Below, one piece after another: positions 18,453 through 26,287 of a stretch of 64,000 bases of DNA. The position numbers were made by a program, and so were the translations under genes. Each line of letters begins with the position of its first letter. Position 1 is the stretch's first letter. The notes beneath the pieces were generated by a model. The model made no database searches, was not told the DNA's origin, and saw only the letters and a program-made list of their open reading frames with translations. The DNA is from Candidatus Limiplasma pullicola (GTDB lineage Bacteria; Bacillota; Clostridia; Christensenellales; Aristaeellaceae): the NCBI GenBank assembly GCA_018710985.1, contig DVIV01000001.1, positions 1-64,000 on the forward strand, in the 5' to 3' direction.

Positions 18453-18965
18453 CTAGTCGTTGATGGCCTCAATGCCCTGCTGCGCCGCCTGGCGCATGCG
18501 CTCCCTGATTTTTTCCAGCGCCTGCGGGGCCAGCGGCTCCCAGTCCCTCTCCTCCCGTATGATGCGCAGAGGCTGGCGCGTCCTGTAAGAGCGGGTCGGG
18601 TTGCCCGGGAATTTCCGGTCGGTTACGTTGGGATCGTCCTCGATGGGTCCCAGCGGCTCCACCACATACACCCGTGCCGGGCCATCCCCCGCCGCCAGCT
18701 CCGCGGCCAGCGCCGCACCCTCCTTGCGTGCCGTCAGATAGACGAAGTTCGCCGTTTGCCGGCTGCCATAGTTGGAGGCGTGCCCCGGCGTGAGCAAATC
18801 GCCGGGCTGAAGCGCCGCGCGCGTGCCATGGTAGAGCGGCCCTTCCTCCTTCACATCCTTGCGCAGGCCCACGGGCGTAAAGGGCCGGACCGGCTCTCCG
18901 CACATTTCCCCTTTGGTGGTCAGGCTGTTCCAGGCCTGGTTGAAATCCCGATTCCCGTTTTCCAT
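18453..18965 (-). CDS. arr: Rifamycin ADP-ribosyltransferase (Arr family)
   Basis: 170 residues. Residues ~40-165 follow Arr closely: GPLYHGT, QTANFVYLTA, VYVVEPLGPIEDDPN, KFPGNPTRSYR and EPLRI-like QPLRIIREERDW. His46, Tyr76 and Asp111 are spaced exactly as the catalytic His19, Tyr49, Asp84 of mycobacterial Arr. The family ADP-ribosylates the C23 hydroxyl of rifampin using NAD, inactivating it. A ~40-residue N-terminal extension is unusual; an alternative start was not supported by a ribosome site, whereas 18965 follows GGGAGG. It lies just upstream of rnpB on the same strand with no sign of a mobile element. Confidence 0.88.
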   Translation of the reverse strand: MENGNRDFNQAWNSLTTKGEMCGEPVRPFTPVGLRKDVKEEGPLYHGTRAALQPGDLLTPGHASNYGSRQTANFVYLTARKEGAALAAELAAGDGPARVYVVEPLGPIEDDPNVTDRKFPGNPTRSYRTRQPLRIIREERDWEPLAPQALEKIRERMRQAAQQGIEAIND

Positions 18966-19053
18966 CAGAAAAAACGCCTCCCGTTTCCATGCCCGCCGGA
19001 CGAGCGCCGGCTGCGGGGTTAGTATATCGCCGTCATGGCAAAAATACCAGTCT

Positions 19054-19081
19054 TTGTTTTGCCCCCATTTTGTGCTATACT
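19054..19081 (+). promoter_or_regulatory. Possible distal promoter toward guaA
   Basis: TTGTTT (19054-19059), 16 bases, TATACT (19076-19081) with extended TGC. This would give a guaA leader of ~185 nt. The whole 308-base gap between arr and guaA holds no other recognisable element; no purine riboswitch core was found. Confidence 0.4.
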
Positions 19082-19184
19082 GAGGTCATGGGGAAAAACT
19101 TTTCTTATTTATTGTTGAAGGAAAAACTGGCGGCATAAAACGAATCCGGCGGCAGATTCTTTCTTTGAAGGGTCTGCGTTTCCC

Positions 19185-19213
19185 TTGCACACCGCGCCGT
19201 TTTGTGGCAAAAT
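19185..19213 (+). promoter_or_regulatory. Possible proximal promoter of guaA
   Basis: TTGCAC (19185-19190), 17 bases, CAAAAT (19208-19213), about 60 bases before the guaA start. The -10 is a 4/6 match. Confidence 0.4.
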
Positions 19214-19273
19214 AGGCCGTGTTGCGTCGGAGCTTTGGTTCCGGCATCCTAATCGGGAGGGAAAGCGAATTTT

Positions 19274-20818
19274 ATGGAAGCTCCTCAATGTGTTTTGATT
19301 CTGGATTTCGGCGGACAATACACCCAGCTGATCGCCCGGCGGGTGCGCGAGCATGGGGTTTATTCCTGCGTGCTGCCCTGCAGCGCGACGCTGGCGGACA
19401 TCCGGGCAGCTCAGCCCATGGGCATCATTTTCAGCGGCGGTCCGGCCAGCGTGCTCGACGAGGGCGCGCCCACGGTGGATGAGGGCGTATTTGCGCTGGG
19501 CGTGCCGGTCTTGGGCATCTGTTACGGCATGCAGCTGATGGCCCATCTTCTGGGGGCGCCGGTGGAGCGTGGTGCGCGGCGGGAATACGGCCGCACCGAA
19601 GTGACCATGGACCGGGTGGAAGCAGGGCTGCTGTCCGGCCTCAAGCCCCGCAGCGCCTGCTGGATGAGCCATACCTATCAGGTGGCGCGTCCGCCGGAGG
19701 GCTTTGCCGCCATCGCCCATACGGCGGACTGCCCCGTGGCCGCCATGGCTGACGATGCGCGCCGCCTCTACGGCGTACAGTTTCATCCCGAAGTGACGCA
19801 CACCGAGGAAGGCGCGCGTGTGCTGGAAAACTTCCTGCTCGACATCTGCGGCTGCAAGGGCGACTGGAGCATGGAAGCCTATGCGGACATGGCGGTTGAA
19901 CAGATCCGCGATCAGGTCGGCGACGGCACGGTGCTGCTGGGGCTGTCCGGCGGTGTGGACAGCGCGGTGGCGGCGGCGCTGCTCTACCGTGCCATCGGCA
20001 GCCGGCTGACCTGCGTGTACGTGGATCACGGCTTCATGCGTGCGGGTGAGAGCGATCAGGTAGTGGATGTCTTTACCCGTGTATTTCCGGTGGAGCTGGT
20101 TCACGTGGACGCTTCCGAGCGCTTTTTCCGCGATCTTCAGGGCGTGACCGAGCCGGAAGCGAAGCGCAAAATCATCGGCCGCGACTTTGTGGAGGTATTC
20201 CGCGAGGAAGCGCGCAAGCTGGGCAAGCGCGACCACTTTGCCCAGGGCACCATCTACCCCGACGTGATCGAAAGCGGGCACGCGCAGGGCAGCGCGGTGA
20301 TCAAGAGCCATCACAACGTGGGCGGTCTGCCCGCCGAGCTGGGCTTTGAGAGCCTGGTAGAACCGCTGCGCATGCTTTTCAAGGATGAAGTACGAAAGCT
20401 CGGTCTCACGCTGGGTCTGCCGGAGAGCCTGGTCTACCGTCAGCCCTTCCCCGGCCCCGGTCTGGCGATTCGCGTGGTGGGCGAGCTCACGCCCGACAAG
20501 GTGCGCATCGTGCGCGAAAGCGACCTGATTCTGCGCGAGGAGATGGCCGCTGCCGGGCTGGACAAGCAGGTATCGCAGTATTTCACCGTGTTGACCGGCG
20601 CGCATTCCGTGGGCGTGATGGGCGATGAGCGCACCTATGCCTACGCCGTGGCCCTGCGCGCCGTCACCACCGACGACTTCATGACCGCCGATGTGGCGCG
20701 CCTGCCCTACGAGCTTCTGGGCCGTGTGGCCACGCGCATCGTGGGCGAGGTGGCGGGATGCAACCGCGTTTTGTATGACGTGACGACGAAGCCGCCGGCG
20801 AGTATTGAGTGGGAATGA
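19274..20818 (+). CDS. guaA: GMP synthase (glutamine-hydrolysing)
   Basis: Converts XMP to GMP. 514 residues, the usual single-chain form: class I amidotransferase domain (~6-195) with nucleophile Cys83 in LGICYGM and the partner QFHPEVTHTE, then the ATP pyrophosphatase domain with P-loop LSGGVDSAV (~225) and the C-terminal dimerisation domain ending YDVTTKPPASIEWE. GGGAGGG lies 12 bases upstream. It is separated from the main purine operon and has no visible PurBox. Confidence 0.97.
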   Translation: MEAPQCVLILDFGGQYTQLIARRVREHGVYSCVLPCSATLADIRAAQPMGIIFSGGPASVLDEGAPTVDEGVFALGVPVLGICYGMQLMAHLLGAPVERGARREYGRTEVTMDRVEAGLLSGLKPRSACWMSHTYQVARPPEGFAAIAHTADCPVAAMADDARRLYGVQFHPEVTHTEEGARVLENFLLDICGCKGDWSMEAYADMAVEQIRDQVGDGTVLLGLSGGVDSAVAAALLYRAIGSRLTCVYVDHGFMRAGESDQVVDVFTRVFPVELVHVDASERFFRDLQGVTEPEAKRKIIGRDFVEVFREEARKLGKRDHFAQGTIYPDVIESGHAQGSAVIKSHHNVGGLPAELGFESLVEPLRMLFKDEVRKLGLTLGLPESLVYRQPFPGPGLAIRVVGELTPDKVRIVRESDLILREEMAAAGLDKQVSQYFTVLTGAHSVGVMGDERTYAYAVALRAVTTDDFMTADVARLPYELLGRVATRIVGEVAGCNRVLYDVTTKPPASIEWE

Positions 20819-20911
20819 TTTCAGAGGCCCGAAAAGCCTGATTTTAATGGGCTTTTGAGGGGTTAACGCCCTTTGTGGCAACGATTTGGCGACACGCTTT
20901 CATGCTTCATA

Positions 20912-20955
20912 AAAAGAGAGCGAACTGATCCGGATTCGTCGGTTCGCTCTCTTTT
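20912..20955. terminator. Bidirectional terminator between guaA and the Crp-like gene
   Basis: 14-bp perfect stem (20912-20925 with 20942-20955) with A-runs on one side and T-runs on the other, so it can work on both strands for these convergent units. Confidence 0.85.
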
Positions 20956-21185
20956 CCTTTTATTATTCCTTTTGCGCAAATCGGTATGCGGACAGGTAGA
21001 AATGGCGTTGTTATTTGCTTCTCCCGCGGCCACGCAGCCCCGGAAGAAACCGCCCCGTCCGGCCTTGTTCCCCGCTGTTTCCTGGCCCACGGTTCCTGTT
21101 TTCCCCATCTCGCTGTCTGCCTTTGCGCTTTTTTGCGGCGTCGTCTGCACATTCGGAAGCTGCCGCCTCAATCTCCCGGGGAGGA

Positions 21186-21819
21186 TCAGGCGTTTTTCTC
21201 CCAAATTTGGTAGACTCCTTTCCCCAGCTTTTTTACCACGCCTTCCGCTTCGTACTGATTGAGGATGCGCTGCAGCTGACGGGAGCTGCAATTCATAATG
21301 AAACGCTACCTTCTCAACGCCGGCCAGTTGGCCGTTTTCGCACTTGTATTGCATATACGTCAGGACACGCTGCTTCAATGTCGCAGGTGCGGCGTCGAGC
21401 CTGGTCATAGCCTCGATCTTCTGCGTGAGCGATCTGCAAATCAGCTGCAGGAACCGGCAGTTGTTCAGCAACTTCTCCCGATTCTCTGAGATGGAAAGTG
21501 CGAGGCAGATCAGATCATCGTGGGTCTGGGCGTAAACGCTGCCGGCTTCCCTCTGAAACAGCACCATTTCCCCCAGCAGATAATCCTTTTGTCCGTCGGC
21601 CAGCGAATAGACGGAGCCGTCGTCCCGGATGTAATAAATGTGGATCGTGCCTTCTACTACAATTTGGAACAGGTCTGTATTGTTCAGGGGCGATGTGACG
21701 AACTCCCCCTTTTCATACCATATGACAAACAGGTTTTCCTCAAGTCCCTGCATCGCCGCCTCATAGCCGGTTTTCCTCAAGTATGCTTCGATGAGCGTTT
21801 TGTCGTAAGATTTTTTCAT
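21186..21819 (-). pseudogene. Crp/Fnr-like regulator with a frameshift in the DNA-binding helix
   Basis: Residues 1-~175 form a cyclic-nucleotide-type sensor domain (LFQIVVEGTIHIYYI, GEMVLFQ). Reading on in the same frame after VAFHYELQ gives a meaningless Arg/Ser-rich tail to 20863. In the next frame the sequence continues as RQLQRILNQYEAEGVVKK then LGKGVYQIWEKNA and stops at 21186, the expected HTH and end. The break is near 21283-21288. The span is 634 bases (3n+1). The start at 21819 follows GGGAG. It is divergent from the MATE exporter, which it probably controlled. A sequencing error cannot be excluded. Confidence 0.75.
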
Positions 21820-21908
21820 GCTTTTCTCCCAACAGGACATATGTCAGGTTCCTGCATCTGATTTTAGTATATTCTGACCCGGAATGCAAGAAAAAGGATG
21901 GAGGCCTG

Positions 21909-23282
21909 ATGGACGTGTCAACCGTATTCGAAGAACAGAATGTATCAAAAGCCATCATGCGCGTGGGACTGCCGGCCATGCTGGGGCAGCTGACGACCCT
22001 GATTTACAATATTGCGGACACCTTTTTCGTTTCCATGACCCGGGAGCCCGCCATGATTGCCGCAGTTACCCTGTGTACCCCCATTCTTTTGATCGTTATG
22101 TCCATCGCGTCCATCTTTGGAATGGGAGGAAACAGCGTCATTGCCCGGCTTCTGGGAGAAAACGACAACCCAAAAGCAAGCCGGACCCTGAATTTCTGTA
22201 TGTATGCCATGGCAATGGCCGGCATAGTGATCCTGCTGGCGGGCGTCGTTTTGATGCAGCCCATCGCAAAGCTCTCCGGCGCGGATGCGGAAAATATGGC
22301 GTACACCTGCGACTATCTCAAATACATTTTCCTGGGCGCGCCGTTCATCATTATTTCCAACGGAGCGGTTCACCTCTTCCGGTCCATCGGCTTCATAAAG
22401 GAAAGCACCATCGGACTGGCCCTTGGAAATTCCATCAACATTGTGTTTGACTTCATTTTCATCGTGCTGTGGGGATGGGGAACCGCCGGCGCCGCGCTGG
22501 CCACTTCCTTCGGCTTTTTCTGCTCCACCGTCTATTATTTGGTCTGCATGATCCGGGCGGAACGAAAGGGAAATCAGCTCATTCGGCTCTCTCCCCGACA
22601 TTTCGCACCAGGGAAACGAATGGTCACCGGTGTGGTAGCCATTGGAATCCCCGGCGCGCTGATCACCGTTCTGCTCAGTGTTTCCAACATTGTTCTCAAC
22701 AACTTCATCGGGATTTACGGCTCCGATGCAGTTGCGGCATACGGAATCGCCTACAAGATCGACATGGTGCCCATCATGCTGTCGGTTGGACTATCGCAGG
22801 GCGTTGCTCCGCTGGTGGGGTACTATTTCGGCGCTGGCAACCACAGCAGGATGACGCAGATCATGCGCACCGCCACGGTTTATGGCATTCTTTTGGGCGC
22901 GGTATTCATGATCGCCTTTTTCCTGTTTGGGACTCAGCTGGCAAGCATCTTCCTACACGATGAGCTTTTGATCGAAGAAGCGGGGTATTTCATTGCGATC
23001 CTTGGGCTTTCTGCCCCCATGCTTGGCATCATCAACATGGTGACCAGCTATTTCCAGGCGCTGGGTGCCGCTCTGAAATCCCTTGTGATCACCGTGATGA
23101 GAAATGCGGTGCTCTTTATTCCGGCCGTGATCCTGCTCAACAGCATTTGGAAGCTGAACGGCGTCATTGCCGCACAGCCCCTCGTAGAGACGATACTGGC
23201 CCTTGTTTGTATTGTGATGTATCTGAGAGACCATGCAATGCAAAGAGGTATGCCCCTTACGGCGAATCAGGCGAAAACCTGA
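21909..23282 (+). CDS. MATE family multidrug/sodium antiporter
   Basis: 457 residues, 12 hydrophobic helices in two six-helix bundles. The N-terminal IMRVGLPAMLGQLTTLIYNIADTFFVS and the GGNSVIARLLGE segment are typical of MATE transporters of the DinF/NorM-like group in Clostridia, which export cationic drugs or metabolites using a Na+ or H+ gradient. GGAGG precedes the ATG by 6 bases. It is divergent from the broken Crp-like regulator, a common pairing in Clostridia. Substrate unknown. Confidence 0.9.
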   Translation: MDVSTVFEEQNVSKAIMRVGLPAMLGQLTTLIYNIADTFFVSMTREPAMIAAVTLCTPILLIVMSIASIFGMGGNSVIARLLGENDNPKASRTLNFCMYAMAMAGIVILLAGVVLMQPIAKLSGADAENMAYTCDYLKYIFLGAPFIIISNGAVHLFRSIGFIKESTIGLALGNSINIVFDFIFIVLWGWGTAGAALATSFGFFCSTVYYLVCMIRAERKGNQLIRLSPRHFAPGKRMVTGVVAIGIPGALITVLLSVSNIVLNNFIGIYGSDAVAAYGIAYKIDMVPIMLSVGLSQGVAPLVGYYFGAGNHSRMTQIMRTATVYGILLGAVFMIAFFLFGTQLASIFLHDELLIEEAGYFIAILGLSAPMLGIINMVTSYFQALGAALKSLVITVMRNAVLFIPAVILLNSIWKLNGVIAAQPLVETILALVCIVMYLRDHAMQRGMPLTANQAKT

Positions 23283-23859
23283 ATCTTTCCGGATGGTTCT
23301 TTGCCGTGGTGGGACATACCAGGTTCCATGCTGCTGCAGGCCGTATGGCATTCGATACCACGACAACAAGGCATCAGATCGCTTCTATTATCCAAGCAAT
23401 GAGAAGAATGATGATACCCCGAGCCAAATTCCATGAGCAAATCTGTTTGGAAGACTTATGGCAGGAGCGAGTGGAAATGGTGGTCAATTCCCGGAATTCC
23501 TGGATTTAGCAAGGATTCCGGGGTTTTTACGTGTTTTGTGTTTTTCGGCAATATGCGGTCATAGCAGCAGGCAATAAGGTGCTCCGGAGGACGACCCTCA
23601 TGCCCATCGACTGCACTATCCGGAGCATATACTCGCTCGTACCAGCACCCAGCCAAGAGAGGCTTATCTTTCCGCGAAGTCTGCTCAGCTATTGGGATGG
23701 CTGCACGGGCGCCGGGCCTGGCGGCGCTCTATCCCCCGTGTCATATGCTTCACGAAGCTTGACCTCTTTTCCCACGCGTCAGTGGGGTGCGCCCCTGCCA
23801 GATGGACAGCGCTCTGTTTGGGCCCCAGGGCTACACTTTTCCAGTCGTACGCATGCATC
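23283..23859. other. Non-coding or decayed stretch without an identifiable gene
   Basis: About 580 bases between the MATE gene and the nitroreductase promoter. Six-frame reading gives only short frames (at most ~120 codons) without recognisable family motifs or ribosome sites. The only clear signal is the terminator at 23490-23528. Some frames look weakly protein-like and may be remnants of a lost gene, but I cannot name one. Confidence 0.5.
23490..23528 (+). terminator. Terminator-like hairpin
   Basis: CCCGGAAT (23490-23497) pairs with ATTCCGGG (23515-23522) followed by TTTTT; inner bases can pair further. It lies 210 bases after the MATE stop and may end that transcript. Confidence 0.65.
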
Positions 23860-23888
23860 TTGACCGCTGTCCCTGTGAATGATATAAT
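23860..23888 (+). promoter_or_regulatory. Promoter of the nitroreductase gene
   Basis: TTGACC (23860-23865), 17 bases, TATAAT (23883-23888); start codon 66 bases downstream. Confidence 0.85.
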
Positions 23889-23953
23889 GTATCCGATTTT
23901 TAGGGAAGAAAAACTGTAATGTGTTTATGCCGTTTGCCGGCAAGGAGAATCAT

Positions 23954-24460
23954 ATGAACAGTATATTTGAGCGCAGAAGCATACGTTGCTTCCAAAGCAA
24001 AATGGTATCCGATGACATGGTAGACCTGCTTCTCAAGGCTGCTATGTATGCACCCAGCGCGGGAAATGAGCAGCCATGGGAATTTGTCGTGATCAGGTCT
24101 AAGAAGATGCTGGAAAACCTCTGCAATGTCCATCCGCATGCCAAGGCACTTCTTTCCTGCAGCGTCGCCATAGCGGTGTGTGGCAACCTTTCCCGGCAAA
24201 AGTATTCTGCCCAGTATTGGGTGCTAGACTGCGCGCTCGCAGGACAGAACATCATGCTTCAGGCTTGCGAGCTCGGACTTGGGAGCGTATGGCTTGGTGT
24301 CTACCCCTGCAAATACCGGATGGAAAACATTGTCGATCTTCTCTGTCTGCCACAGAATGTGATGCCTCTGGGGATCATCGCTCTTGGATATCCGGCAGAG
24401 ACCGTACAGCAGCCCACAGATCGCTTTAAGCGGGAAAAAGTCCATATGGAAAGTTGGTAA
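23954..24460 (+). CDS. Nitroreductase family FMN oxidoreductase
   Basis: 168 residues, a short single-domain member. It opens with the FMN-binding ERRSIRCF pattern and has YAPSAGNEQPWEFVV, then a GLGSVWLGVYP motif and a hydrophobic C-terminal LGIIALGYPAE, all typical of compact clostridial nitroreductases that use NAD(P)H to reduce nitro groups, quinones or flavins. The start at 23954 follows AAGGAG; the upstream in-frame ATG at 23921 has none. Monocistronic between its own promoter and terminator. Physiological substrate unknown. Confidence 0.9.
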   Translation: MNSIFERRSIRCFQSKMVSDDMVDLLLKAAMYAPSAGNEQPWEFVVIRSKKMLENLCNVHPHAKALLSCSVAIAVCGNLSRQKYSAQYWVLDCALAGQNIMLQACELGLGSVWLGVYPCKYRMENIVDLLCLPQNVMPLGIIALGYPAETVQQPTDRFKREKVHMESW

Positions 24461-24591
24461 ACCAACAGGGCTTGTGGTATGGTGCTAAGATGCAATCCGT
24501 CCAGGAGAGGCGTTCTGCGTTCAAAGTAGCCGCTTGGTAAGGGTTGGTGTATCGGGCGCATATTTGGCTATGTTTTTTCGCCAACATGAAT

Positions 24592-24638
24592 CAGGCCGTC
24601 GAGGGGCTGATACCTCTCCCTCAACGGCCTGTTTTTTT
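24592..24638 (+). terminator. Terminator after the nitroreductase gene
   Basis: Long stem CAGGCCGT-GAGGG / CCCTC-ACGGCCTG (24592-24631) with seven T following. It also separates the convergent DhaL-like gene. Confidence 0.88.
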
Positions 24639-24670
24639 CTGGCATTCCTGCGTCCGATTCGAAGGACACG

Positions 24671-25312
24671 TTATTCTTGTGCTTCCGCGCCGGCTACGGA
24701 AAAGAATTCCGCAATGCGGCTGCACAGAACGGCGCCGCCATCGGGATAGCCGCTGTTTCGGTCTCCCAGCCACCTGGCACGTCCTATGCGGGCAGACATG
24801 CCTGCCGTACCTTGCGCTCCCTTCGTCGCTGCTGCGCTCGCCGCCGCTGCGGCGCGCGGAAGGTCTCCGTACTCCTTGTACTTTGCCTCCAGTGTTTCTG
24901 CATAAGGCAGCAGCGCATCCAAAATGGTCTTGTCACCTATCCGCGCCTTTCCTCTTGCGGCGATCTCGTCCGCCATGATGCGCGGTAGCTTCACGATTTG
25001 CATTTCAGTCAGGCAAGTGCAGCCCGTCAGGCTCTTTCCCGCCGCACGCAGGCCCATGCTCAGGAGCGTTCCCAGGGTCGATGGAGCCGCCTGGTTGAAC
25101 GCAGCCGCGCATTCAAGGAACAAGCCATCCAGGGTTTCCGCCCGGCTGTTTTCAACCGTATAGCACAGCGCCTCACCACCACGCGCCATTGACAACCCCA
25201 GGTCGCCATCTCCCAGCTTGCTATCCAGCTCCGTCAGCTCGTTTTCAAGGGAGACCAGCGCTTGACCAAGCGCGCAAATCCACTTCTGCACCAGCCTCAT
25301 TGAGTATTCCAT
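24671..25312 (-). CDS. DhaL-like (DAK2 domain) kinase subunit
   Basis: 213 residues aligning with the ATP-binding subunit of dihydroxyacetone kinases. Asp30, Asp35 and Asp37 in ELDSKLGDGDLG match the metal ligands of E. coli DhaL, GDKTILDALLP and RARWLGDRNSGYPDGGA are conserved, but the His after the third Asp is Leu, and the GGASGPLFG nucleotide loop reads QAAPSTLGT. This suggests a subfamily partner for the DhaK-like protein encoded two genes upstream rather than a classical PTS-dependent DhaL. No DhaM is present. Last gene of the left catabolic arm, 3 bases after the reductase stop. Confidence 0.8.
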   Translation of the reverse strand: MEYSMRLVQKWICALGQALVSLENELTELDSKLGDGDLGLSMARGGEALCYTVENSRAETLDGLFLECAAAFNQAAPSTLGTLLSMGLRAAGKSLTGCTCLTEMQIVKLPRIMADEIAARGKARIGDKTILDALLPYAETLEAKYKEYGDLPRAAAAASAAATKGAQGTAGMSARIGRARWLGDRNSGYPDGGAVLCSRIAEFFSVAGAEAQE

Positions 25313-25315
25313 GTT

Positions 25316-26263
25316 TTATACTCCTTGCAGGGCGGCGGTGACCTTGTCGCTTACGCTGCGGATCGCACTGAGCTCCTCGGAGGAAAGCGTAAGGGCATGC
25401 GCTTGAATGTTGTCCAGAAAATGCTTTTTGTTCTGCGTGCCTATAATTGCCGATGCCATGGCGGGCTGTTCCATGGTCCAGCGGATCGCCACCTGGGATG
25501 CAGATACGCCATGAGCTTCGGCAATCTCCTTCAGACACAGGATCAGTTCCCGTTCGATCAGGAGATTTTCCTTTTGGAAGAGCGGTTTTCCCATCCTGAA
25601 ATCCTCTGGCTGAAGTACAGCGCCGTTCTTGTGAAACGCGCCGGAAAGCAGGCCCTTTGCCAGCGAGTTATAGCTCAGGATGCTGATGTGATGCTCAATG
25701 CACATGGGCATGATCTCATCCTCAATTCCCCGGGAAAGAAGATTGTATTCCGGCTGGTACGCGTCAATGGTAGCATACTGCATCGCCTGGCGAAGCAACT
25801 CAGCGGAGAAATTAGAAACGCCTATGGCACGGATCTTTCCCGATCTACGCAAGGCTTCCAACGCCGTCATGGTTTCTTCCAGAGGGATGTCTGGATTGGG
25901 CCAATGGATGTAGTACAAGTCAATATAGTCCGTCTGGAGGCGCCGCAAGCTGCCTTCCAGCGCGGCAGCGACATCGTCGGCATGTAAATGCGTTTTTGCC
26001 ACCTTTGTGGCGATTACGCAGTCCTGGCGGATTCCTTTCAGCGCTTTTCCCACGATTTCTTCCGACCGACCATTTCCATAGCTTTCCGCCGTGTCGAATG
26101 TCGTTACGCCGTTGTCCAGCGCGGTGTGAAGCAGATCAATATTGAGGCGTTCGTCCCGAACGTCCCAATACACATTGGGGTTGGCGCTCCCTCCCAGTTC
26201 CATGCACCCGTGCGTAATCATGGACACCTGAATACCGGTTTGTCCCAATTCTCTGTATTCCAT
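25316..26263 (-). CDS. Aldo/keto reductase
   Basis: 315 residues, TIM-barrel NAD(P)H oxidoreductase. Catalytic residues are visible: Asp and Tyr in TFDTAESYGNG, Lys in IATKVAK and His in YYIHWPNP. The C-terminal AIIGTQNKKHF loop binds the cofactor phosphate region. It most resembles the YcsN/YdhF-type group (HGCMELGG, WDVRDERLN). In this operon it may reduce an aldehyde or ketose made by the preceding enzymes. GGAGAAAGG precedes the start. It separates the two kinase-like genes, starting 24 bases after the DhaK-like stop. Confidence 0.9.
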   Translation of the reverse strand: MEYRELGQTGIQVSMITHGCMELGGSANPNVYWDVRDERLNIDLLHTALDNGVTTFDTAESYGNGRSEEIVGKALKGIRQDCVIATKVAKTHLHADDVAAALEGSLRRLQTDYIDLYYIHWPNPDIPLEETMTALEALRRSGKIRAIGVSNFSAELLRQAMQYATIDAYQPEYNLLSRGIEDEIMPMCIEHHISILSYNSLAKGLLSGAFHKNGAVLQPEDFRMGKPLFQKENLLIERELILCLKEIAEAHGVSASQVAIRWTMEQPAMASAIIGTQNKKHFLDNIQAHALTLSSEELSAIRSVSDKVTAALQGV

Positions 26264-26287
26264 CGTTTTTTCCTTTCTCCAAATGGC

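Noticed and set aside
18453..18990. Second overlapping minus frame (173 codons) over the arr gene
   Set aside because: Gly/Arg-rich shadow; the Arr frame has full catalytic residues.
19088..19138. 16-codon frame (MGKNFSYLLLKEKLAA) between arr and guaA as a leader peptide
   Set aside because: GAGG lies only 2 bases before the ATG, and no attenuator structure follows; chance frame is likely.
19141..19165. Hairpin GAATC/GATTC before guaA as a terminator
   Set aside because: Only a 5-bp stem with a weak T-rich tail.
20863..21185. C-terminal 100 codons of the uncorrected Crp-like frame as a real domain
   Set aside because: Low-complexity sequence that crosses a terminator; the neighbouring frame gives the expected HTH and stop.
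23456..23863. Small frames on both strands near 23.5-23.8 kb as transposase fragments
   Set aside because: No transposase motif, inverted repeats or target duplication could be seen.
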